A DNA stretch of 11,525 nt from Bacteroidales bacterium (GTDB lineage Bacteria; Bacteroidota; Bacteroidia; Bacteroidales; VadinHA17), in contig JALOMM010000089.1 in assembly GCA_025455535.1 (NCBI GenBank), positions 1-11,525 of the forward strand, read 5' to 3'. Positions within the stretch are counted from its first letter, which is position 1; the number at the start of each line of letters is the position of its first letter. Shown piece by piece: positions 5,990-11,525 of this stretch. A model generated the notes under the pieces. It had not been told where the DNA came from, did no database searches, and saw only the letters and a program-made list of their open reading frames with translations. The translations under genes were made by a program, and so were the position numbers.

Positions 5990-7342
5990 ATGTCAACAAC
6001 AATCAGATTACGCAAAGGATTAAACATCAGGCTAGCCGGGAAGGCCGAGAAGATACTTCTTCCGGAGGCTCCCGTCGGCAGGTACGGGGTCAGGTTTGCT
6101 GACTTTCCCGGTCTCACTGCCAGGCTTGAGGTCAAGGAAGGGGCTGTGGTCAGCGCAGGCAGTGTCCTGTTCCATGACAAGCTCATTCCTGAGATAAAGT
6201 ATGTGTCGCCTGTCAGCGGGGTGGTAAAGGAGATTGTCCGTGGCGAGAAGCGCCTGCTGACGGAGATCGTCATTGAACAGCAGGGTAATGAAAAGGTTGA
6301 TTTCGGTACCGCTGACCCTCTTAAGCTGACGCGCGAGGAGGTAAAAAACAGGATGATGCTCTCCGGTTTGTGGCCTGTGATGAGACAACGGCCTTACCAT
6401 ATCGTGGCACGTCCGGGGGCAGTGCCGAAGGCAATTTTTATTTCCGCATTTGACACTGCTCCTCTGGCTCCCGATCTTGATTTCATAATGACCAATACGC
6501 AGGGGGGGCATCTTCAGACAGGCATCAATGTGCTGTCGCGCCTCACTGACGGCAAGATCCATCTCTCCTTTGACAAGGACGGATCGAAAGTGGCGGAGGT
6601 CAGAAACCTGAAGGGGGTTGAGCTTCATACCTTCACAGGTCCGCATCCGGCAGGCAACGTAGGGATTCATATACATCATATTGACCCGGTATCAAAGGGA
6701 GAGGTGGTATGGTACACTGACATACAGGATGTTGTTGCGCTGGGCAGGCTGTTCAACACTGGATCATATAACCGTGACCGCATTATTGCGCTGGCAGGTC
6801 CGGGTGTCATGCATCCCAAGTACCACCGTACCAGGGCCGGGGCATCAGTCAGCGCAATCCTCAGGTCGAACCTCAGGGATAAGAACCAGAGGGTCATCAG
6901 CGGAAATGTCCTGACAGGCAAGAAGATATCAGATGAAGGCTCCATAGGGTTCTATGACAATATGGTGACTGTCGTGCCGGAAGGAGACTACAGCGAGTTC
7001 TTCGGATGGGCACTGCCGGGCTATGACAAGTACAGCTACTGGAAGACCTTCCTGTCAAAGCTGATACCGAAGAAGGAGTATGTGCTTGACACAAACATGC
7101 ACGGCGGGCACAGGGCGTTCGTCGTAACCGGACATTATGAGAACGTCCTTCCGATGGATGTCTATCCCGTGCTCCTGGTGAAGGCGATAATGTCAGGTGA
7201 CGTGGAACTCATGGAGAACCTCGGCATTTACGAGGTGGCGGAAGAGGACCTTGCCCTGTGCGAATACATCGATCCGTCAAAGATCGAGTTTCAGGAGATC
7301 ATCCGTCAGGGCATTGACCTGATGATTAAGGAAATGAATTAA
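5990..7342 (+). CDS. nqrA: Na+-translocating NADH:quinone reductase subunit A
   Basis: NqrA is the peripheral cytoplasmic subunit of the Na+-pumping NADH:quinone oxidoreductase, related to RnfC and implicated in quinone binding. The length of 450 residues is normal (Vibrio about 446). The N-terminus IRLRKGLNIRLAG (5-17), the LFHDKLIPEIKYVSPVSGVV run (60-79, a biotinyl/barrel-sandwich-like segment) and later QGGHLQTGIN and GPHPAGNVGIHIHHI segments are characteristic. The C-terminus EYIDPSKIEFQEIIRQGIDL is also typical. The ATG at 5990 has no Shine-Dalgarno but sits in an AT-rich leader, as is usual for Bacteroidota, and a candidate promoter lies just upstream. It is the first gene of the operon; nqrB follows after 19 nt. 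Confidence 0.97.
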   Translation: MSTTIRLRKGLNIRLAGKAEKILLPEAPVGRYGVRFADFPGLTARLEVKEGAVVSAGSVLFHDKLIPEIKYVSPVSGVVKEIVRGEKRLLTEIVIEQQGNEKVDFGTADPLKLTREEVKNRMMLSGLWPVMRQRPYHIVARPGAVPKAIFISAFDTAPLAPDLDFIMTNTQGGHLQTGINVLSRLTDGKIHLSFDKDGSKVAEVRNLKGVELHTFTGPHPAGNVGIHIHHIDPVSKGEVVWYTDIQDVVALGRLFNTGSYNRDRIIALAGPGVMHPKYHRTRAGASVSAILRSNLRDKNQRVISGNVLTGKKISDEGSIGFYDNMVTVVPEGDYSEFFGWALPGYDKYSYWKTFLSKLIPKKEYVLDTNMHGGHRAFVVTGHYENVLPMDVYPVLLVKAIMSGDVELMENLGIYEVAEEDLALCEYIDPSKIEFQEIIRQGIDLMIKEMN

Positions 7343-7361
7343 TAATGGTAATAGTTTTATA

Positions 7362-8519
7362 ATGAACTTCTTACTCAAACAAATAAAGAAGATAAAGCCC
7401 CAGTTTGAACAGGGGGGGCGCTTCGGGAAGCTCAGGTCTGTCTTCGAGGGCTTTGAGACTTTCATATTTGTCCCGGAGAAAGTGACCTCAAAGGGCTCTC
7501 ATATCAGGGACTATATGGACATGAAGCGCACCATGACGGTTGTTATTATGGCACTGTTGCCCGCTCTTCTCTTCGGGTCATACAACATTGGGCTGCAGCA
7601 TACCAGGGCGTTCGGGATTGAAGGGTGGAGCCTGATGCAGATGTTCTGGTTCGGCTTCCTGAAGATACTGCCGCTGATCATAGTGAGTTATGCTGTAGGT
7701 CTCGGGATTGAATTCGTGGTGGCACAGTTGCGCGGTCACGAGATCAATGAGGGTTACCTCGTCACCGGCATGCTCATACCGCTTATCATGCCTGTCGATG
7801 TGCCGCTCTGGATGGTGGCTGTCTCTGTCGCTTTTGCGGTTATCATCGGCAAGGAGATATTCGGCGGTACCGGGATGAATATTCTCAACCCGGCGCTCAC
7901 GGCACGTGCCTTCCTCTTCTTCAGCTATCCCGGATGGATGACAGGAGACAAAGTATGGATAGAGGGTCTGACAAGGGGAACAGCCGTTGACGGTTTCTCA
8001 GGGGCAACGCCACTGGTGCTGGCCAAGCTTGACGAGTTTGACAGGATGCCGTCAGCAATGGATATGTTTATCGGAACAATACCTGGCTCTGTAGGAGAGA
8101 CATCTGCACTGGCCATTATTATAGGCGCCGTGATACTGATTGCCACCGGAGTGGGCAGCTGGCGCATCATGCTCAGCATGACACTGGGCGGTCTGGGTAT
8201 GGGACTGTTGCTTAACCTTGTCGGCAGCAGTGAATACACGCAGCTTCCGGCATATTATCATCTTATCATGGGTGGCTTCGCCTTCGGGGCAGTCTTCATG
8301 GCCACCGACCCGGTGACAGCGGCACAGACAAACACTGGCAAATGGATCTATGGCGCCCTTGCGGGTATAATGGTTGTGATTATAAGGGTATTCAACCCTG
8401 CCTATCCCGAGGGGACGATGCTGGCCATACTGCTTATGAACGTCTTCGCACCGCTTATTGACCATTATGTGGTCAATGCCAGTATAAAAAGAAGACTAAA
8501 AAGAATAAAGACAACTTAA
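7362..8519 (+). CDS. nqrB: Na+-translocating NADH:quinone reductase subunit B
   Basis: NqrB is the large membrane subunit that carries covalent FMN and forms a major part of the Na+ path; it is a homologue of RnfD. It is 385 residues with many hydrophobic helices. The flavin attachment motif DGFSGAT ends at Thr216, equivalent to Thr236 of Vibrio NqrB. Other family marks are the polar N-terminus ending RDYMDMKRTM (49-58), HEINEGYLVTGMLIPLI (126-142), GKEIFGGTGMNILNPAL (163-179), RAFLFFSYP (182-190) and FMATDPVTAAQTNTGKWIYG (312-331). The ATG at 7362 lacks a Shine-Dalgarno. FMN attachment at this type of site needs an ApbE flavin transferase, which is not seen in the window. nqrC follows after 11 nt. 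Confidence 0.97.
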   Translation: MNFLLKQIKKIKPQFEQGGRFGKLRSVFEGFETFIFVPEKVTSKGSHIRDYMDMKRTMTVVIMALLPALLFGSYNIGLQHTRAFGIEGWSLMQMFWFGFLKILPLIIVSYAVGLGIEFVVAQLRGHEINEGYLVTGMLIPLIMPVDVPLWMVAVSVAFAVIIGKEIFGGTGMNILNPALTARAFLFFSYPGWMTGDKVWIEGLTRGTAVDGFSGATPLVLAKLDEFDRMPSAMDMFIGTIPGSVGETSALAIIIGAVILIATGVGSWRIMLSMTLGGLGMGLLLNLVGSSEYTQLPAYYHLIMGGFAFGAVFMATDPVTAAQTNTGKWIYGALAGIMVVIIRVFNPAYPEGTMLAILLMNVFAPLIDHYVVNASIKRRLKRIKTT

Positions 8520-8530
8520 AAGCCAACAGG

Positions 8531-9232
8531 ATGAAAGATTTCAGCAACAGGTATATTTTCATTTTCTCGGTGGTGATGGTTGTCTCCGTCGCCATCCTGC
8601 TGTCGCTGACGGCACTGCTGCTGCAGCCCAGGCAGGAGAAGAACGTTGAAACAGAGAAGAAGATGAATATTCTCTCATCGATAAATATCACGTCGACAAA
8701 GGTTGACGCAGTCGCACTCTATGACAGGTATATCAGGGAGAGCTTCGTGATAAACACCGGGGGTCAGCGCATTCAGGGTGTAGATGCCTTTTCTGTCTCA
8801 CTTCGGGCCGAGCATAAGAAGCCTCTTGAGCAGCAATCCCTGCCGGTATTCACCGCGGTGATGGACAACGGCGATACCCAACATATTTACCCTCTCGAGG
8901 GGAAGGGTCTATGGTGGCCCATCTGGGGCTATGTGGCTCTGAGGCCTGACATGAGCACCATTGCCGGAGCAACCTTTGACCATAAGGGTGAGACACCGGG
9001 ACTGGGAGCAGAGATAAACACCACCCCGTTTGAGAGTCAGTTCCTTGACAAGAGCCTTTATGAGGATGGCCGCTTCGTCTCCGTGGCCGTGGTAAAGGGA
9101 GGTGCAGAGAAGTCAGACAGACATGAGGTTGACGGTATCTCGGGCGGTACGATCACCAGCAAGGGGCTGGAGGCGATGCTGCGGGAAGGGCTGGTAAAGT
9201 ATGAGAAGTATTTTGATGATAACAGGAGGTAG
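8531..9232 (+). CDS. nqrC: Na+-translocating NADH:quinone reductase subunit C
   Basis: NqrC carries the second covalent FMN, held on a soluble domain anchored by one N-terminal helix. The 233-residue product has a clear helix at about 8-31 (IFIFSVVMVVSVAILLSLTA region). GKGLWWPIWGYVAL (124-137), HKGETPGLGAEI (151-162) and the flavinylation site DGISGGTITSKG (201-212) follow. The FMN-bearing Thr is expected to be Thr207. The motif reads SGGT instead of the more usual SGAT; Asp and Thr are kept, so flavinylation should still occur. Length is somewhat below the Vibrio protein (about 257). The ATG at 8531 has only a weak purine stretch upstream. The last codons (AGG AGG TAG) serve as the ribosome binding site of nqrD. 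Confidence 0.96.
   Translation: MKDFSNRYIFIFSVVMVVSVAILLSLTALLLQPRQEKNVETEKKMNILSSINITSTKVDAVALYDRYIRESFVINTGGQRIQGVDAFSVSLRAEHKKPLEQQSLPVFTAVMDNGDTQHIYPLEGKGLWWPIWGYVALRPDMSTIAGATFDHKGETPGLGAEINTTPFESQFLDKSLYEDGRFVSVAVVKGGAEKSDRHEVDGISGGTITSKGLEAMLREGLVKYEKYFDDNRR
9224..9229 (+). promoter_or_regulatory. Ribosome binding site of nqrD, inside the nqrC end
   Basis: AGGAGG with a 5 nt spacer before ATG 9235. It encodes the terminal Arg-Arg of NqrC. It is the one strong site in the nqr operon; nqrA, nqrB, nqrE and nqrF have none. Confidence 0.6.
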
Positions 9233-9234
9233 AC

Positions 9235-9888
9235 ATGGAAAAAATTGAAAAGGAGCCGCTGCTGTCGGCCAAGAATATAAAACTGATGACGGGCCCGCTG
9301 GGTGACCAGAACCCCATCACCGTGCAGGTGCTGGGCATCTGTTCCGCCCTGGCAGTGACGGTGAAGATGAAGCCTGCCATTGTCATGGCTATATCGGTCA
9401 TGGTGGTTCTGGCTATATCGAATGTAATCATCTCGGCCATGCGCAAATCCATTCCAGGAAGGATACGTATCATCGTGCAGCTGGTGGTGATAGCCACAAT
9501 GGTAATTATCGTCGACCAGTTCCTCAAGGCCTTTGCCTTCGATGTCAGCAAACAGCTCTCTGTATTCGTGGGGCTGATTATCACCAACTGCATCATCATG
9601 GGTCGCCTTGAGGCGTTCGCCCTGGCTAATAAACCGTGGCCGGCATTCCTCGACGGACTGGGTAATTCGTGGGGTTACGGGCTGATACTGATAATAGTTT
9701 CGTTCTTCCGCGAGTTTCTCGGCAGCGGCAGCATCATGGGATTCCCGGTAATGGAGAAGATGGGGGTGTACAACTTCGGGTACGAGGATAACGGCTTTAT
9801 GATACTTCCTCCGATGGCACTCATTACTGTGGGGCTGATAATATGGTTCCAGCGCAGCCGTAACAAATCACTGATAGAAACCAAGTAA
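9235..9888 (+). CDS. nqrD: Na+-translocating NADH:quinone reductase subunit D
   Basis: NqrD is a multi-helix inner-membrane subunit, homologous to RnfE, which together with NqrE holds an iron-sulfur centre in the middle of the membrane. The protein is 217 residues. The conserved half-helix cysteines are present: Cys36 in [12 protein letters not shown] and Cys119 in [16 protein letters not shown]; they match Cys29 and Cys112 of Vibrio Nqr[17 protein letters not shown] (157-172) is also characteristic. The N-terminus has about 7 extra residues relative to Vibrio. The start at 9235 is fixed by AGGAGG and lies 2 nt after the nqrC stop. nqrE follows after 11 nt. Confidence 0.97.
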   Translation: MEKIEKEPLLSAKNIKLMTGPLGDQNPITVQVLGICSALAVTVKMKPAIVMAISVMVVLAISNVIISAMRKSIPGRIRIIVQLVVIATMVIIVDQFLKAFAFDVSKQLSVFVGLIITNCIIMGRLEAFALANKPWPAFLDGLGNSWGYGLILIIVSFFREFLGSGSIMGFPVMEKMGVYNFGYEDNGFMILPPMALITVGLIIWFQRSRNKSLIETK

Positions 9889-9899
9889 CGTCACGGATC

Positions 9900-10517
9900 A
9901 TGGAAAACTTAATCAACATATTTGTCAAGTCGATCTTCATCGACAACATGATCTTCGCCTACTTCCTGGGTATGTGCTCATACCTGGCAGTGTCAAAGAC
10001 GGTAAAGACCTCGATGGGGCTTGGAATAGCGGTGATCTTCGTGCTGCTAATAACTGTTCCGGTCAACTACCTTCTTGAAGTATATGTCCTTAAAAAGGGG
10101 GCACTGGTATGGTTAAGCGACAGCTTCGCAACACTCGACCTGAGCTTCCTTTCGTTCATCATGTTCATCGCCATCATCGCTTCCATAGTGCAGCTGGTTG
10201 AAATGTTCATCGAGAAGTTCAGTCCTGCCCTTTACAACTCCCTTGGCATCTTCCTTCCTCTCATAGCGGTTAACTGTGCCATACTCGGTGCTGCACTTTT
10301 CATGCAGGAGAGGGAGTACTCTAATATTGCTGAGGCAACAGCCTTTGGTCTCGGATCAGGGATAGGCTGGCTCCTTGCTATCGTAGCACTGGCGGCCATC
10401 AGGGAGAAGATGCGTTACTCGAACGTGCCCGCACCGTTGAGAGGACTTGGAATAACGTTTATACTCACAGGGCTGATGGGGATAGCCTTCATGAGTTTCC
10501 TCGGTATCACACTTTAA
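9900..10517 (+). CDS. nqrE: Na+-translocating NADH:quinone reductase subunit E
   Basis: NqrE is the membrane partner of NqrD (RnfA homologue) with inverted topology; each contributes two Cys to the intramembrane Fe-S centre. The 205 residues contain Cys26 in [12 protein letters not shown] and Cys126 in [13 protein letters not shown], matching Cys26 and Cys120 of Vibrio NqrE. The segments [20 protein letters not shown] (80-99), [12 protein letters not shown] (111-122) and [19 protein letters not shown] (166-184) are strongly family-like. The ATG at 9900 has no good Shine-Dalgarno. nqrF follows after 16 nt. Confidence 0.97.
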   Translation: MENLINIFVKSIFIDNMIFAYFLGMCSYLAVSKTVKTSMGLGIAVIFVLLITVPVNYLLEVYVLKKGALVWLSDSFATLDLSFLSFIMFIAIIASIVQLVEMFIEKFSPALYNSLGIFLPLIAVNCAILGAALFMQEREYSNIAEATAFGLGSGIGWLLAIVALAAIREKMRYSNVPAPLRGLGITFILTGLMGIAFMSFLGITL

Positions 10518-10533
10518 TGAAATCTGAACAGAC

Positions 10534-11525
10534 ATGATATTAGGATTATCTATTGCAGGCACCGTTCTTATCAGCATCGCAGTCTTTGTTCTGGTAATGA
10601 TCATGCTGGTGGTGGTGCTGCTCTATGCGAGACAGAGACTGACGCCACAGGGTGACGTGACCCTGAAGATCAATGACCGTGAGCTGGTAGTGTCACCCGG
10701 GTCAAACCTTCTCTCAACGCTCTCCGGAAACGGTATCTTTCTCCCTTCCGCATGTGGCGGCGGAGGCACATGCGGCATGTGTAAATGTCAGATAACCGAG
10801 GGAGGTGGCTCCATTTTGCCCACCGAGACAGGCTTCTTCACACGCCGTGAGCAGCATGAGAACTGGCGCCTGGGATGCCAGGTGAAGGTGCGTGAAAACA
10901 TGACGCTGCATGTTCCTGAAGCAGTACTTGGCATCAGGAAGTGGGAGTGCGAGGTTGTATCAAACAGGAATGTGGCGACATTCATTAAGGAGTTTGTGGT
11001 TAAACTGCCTGAAGGTGAAGATCTTCAGTTCAAGTCGGGCGAATATGTACAGATCGATGTGCCAAAATATGAAGTTGATTTCTCAAAGGATATCGATGTG
11101 GAGGAGGAATACAGACCTGACTGGGACAAGTATCGTATGTGGGACCTGAAGATTAATAACAGGGAGGAGACATACAGGGCTTACTCGATGGCCAACTATC
11201 CTGCAGAAAAGAACCTCATAATACTCAACATCCGTATTGCGTCACCGCCATGGGACAATGCCAGGAACCAGTTCATGAAGGTCCCGCCGGGGATTTGCTC
11301 TTCGTACATCTTCTCGCGCAAGCCGGGTGACAAGGTGATGATATCAGGCCCTTATGGCGATTTTCATATAAAGGAGACGGAGAAAGAGATGATATACATC
11401 GGCGGAGGAGCCGGCATGGCACCCCTGCGGTCACATATCTTCCACCTGCTGAAGACACTGAAGTCTGGGAGGAATATCTCCTACTGGTACGGGGCGAGGT
11501 CGCTCAGGGAGGTTTTTTACGAGGA
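10534..11525 (+). CDS. nqrF: Na+-translocating NADH:quinone reductase subunit F, 5' part
   Basis: NqrF is the NADH-oxidising entry subunit, bearing FAD and a [2Fe-2S] cluster. The frame is open from ATG 10534 to the window end, giving 330 codons of an expected 400-425; the C-terminal part of the NADH domain is missing. In order: an N-terminal membrane helix (about 3-31); a ferredoxin domain with cluster ligands Cys74, Cys80, Cys83 and Cys115 (ACGGGGTCGMC, then RLGCQV), equivalent to Cys70/76/79/111 of Vibrio; a FAD domain with RAYSMAN (215-221); and the NADH-binding GGGAGMAPLRS (290-300). An extra Cys85 lies two residues after the third ligand. The start lies 16 nt after the nqrE stop and has no Shine-Dalgarno, but gives the standard N-terminal helix. 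It completes the nqrA-F set. Confidence 0.97.
   Translation, partial: MILGLSIAGTVLISIAVFVLVMIMLVVVLLYARQRLTPQGDVTLKINDRELVVSPGSNLLSTLSGNGIFLPSACGGGGTCGMCKCQITEGGGSILPTETGFFTRREQHENWRLGCQVKVRENMTLHVPEAVLGIRKWECEVVSNRNVATFIKEFVVKLPEGEDLQFKSGEYVQIDVPKYEVDFSKDIDVEEEYRPDWDKYRMWDLKINNREETYRAYSMANYPAEKNLIILNIRIASPPWDNARNQFMKVPPGICSSYIFSRKPGDKVMISGPYGDFHIKETEKEMIYIGGGAGMAPLRSHIFHLLKTLKSGRNISYWYGARSLREVFYE

Noticed and set aside
6032..6679. Open frame of 215 codons on the minus strand inside nqrA
   Set aside because: Antisense shadow of nqrA; no start signal and no recognisable domain.
9153..9599. Open frame of 148 codons on the minus strand across nqrC and nqrD
   Set aside because: Met/Ile/Thr-rich product typical of the complement of membrane-protein codons.
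5990..11525. Rnf complex instead of Nqr
   Set aside because: Subunit order A-B-C-D-E-F, an NqrF with FAD and NADH domains and an NqrA-type first subunit lacking RnfC ferredoxin cysteines identify Nqr.

Overview
The window reads as a chromosomal segment of a Bacteroidota genome, probably an anaerobic or facultative member of the Bacteroidales or a near relative. The evidence is a minus-strand gene for the type IX secretion 'plug' family (DUF5103), which is confined to Bacteroidota; an Nqr operon in the order nqrABCDEF; several genes without a recognisable Shine-Dalgarno sequence; and a candidate promoter resembling the Bacteroidota form (TTTG ... TAnnTTTG). Base composition is moderate, and Arg is encoded very often by AGG. 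I cannot name a genus. I see no tRNA, rRNA, mobile element, CRISPR array or long repeat.

Positions 2-4530 (+ strand) hold a tightly packed molybdenum/tungsten cofactor operon: the 3' part of an oxyanion ABC permease (wtpB-like), its ATPase (wtpC-like), moeA, moaA, moaC and a mog/moaB-family gene. Adjacent genes overlap by 11-17 nt or lie 3-5 nt apart, so they should be co-transcribed. Together they would import molybdate or tungstate, convert GTP to cyclic pyranopterin monophosphate (MoaA, MoaC), adenylylate molybdopterin (Mog) and insert the metal (MoeA). The molybdopterin synthase genes (moaD, moaE) are not here, and the solute-binding protein would lie upstream if present.

Positions 4539-5819 (- strand) hold the DUF5103/T9SS plug-family gene. 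It runs tail-to-tail with the cofactor operon across only 8 nt. A divergent region of about 170 nt (5820-5989) separates it from the next operon and carries a candidate promoter.

Positions 5990-11525 (+ strand) hold nqrA, nqrB, nqrC, nqrD, nqrE and the first 330 codons of nqrF, cut by the window edge. This is the Na+-translocating NADH:quinone oxidoreductase, and the expected cofactor residues are visible: FMN-attachment Thr in NqrB and NqrC, the membrane Fe-S cysteine pairs in NqrD and NqrE, and the [2Fe-2S], flavin and NADH motifs in NqrF.

Most of the window is ordinary core metabolism and I do not see a convincing new system. The observations most worth checking are the unusually short MoaA that keeps all its known catalytic residues, the C-terminal regulatory-type domain on the transporter ATPase, the SGGT flavinylation motif of NqrC, and ribosome-binding sites written into the last codons of the preceding genes.
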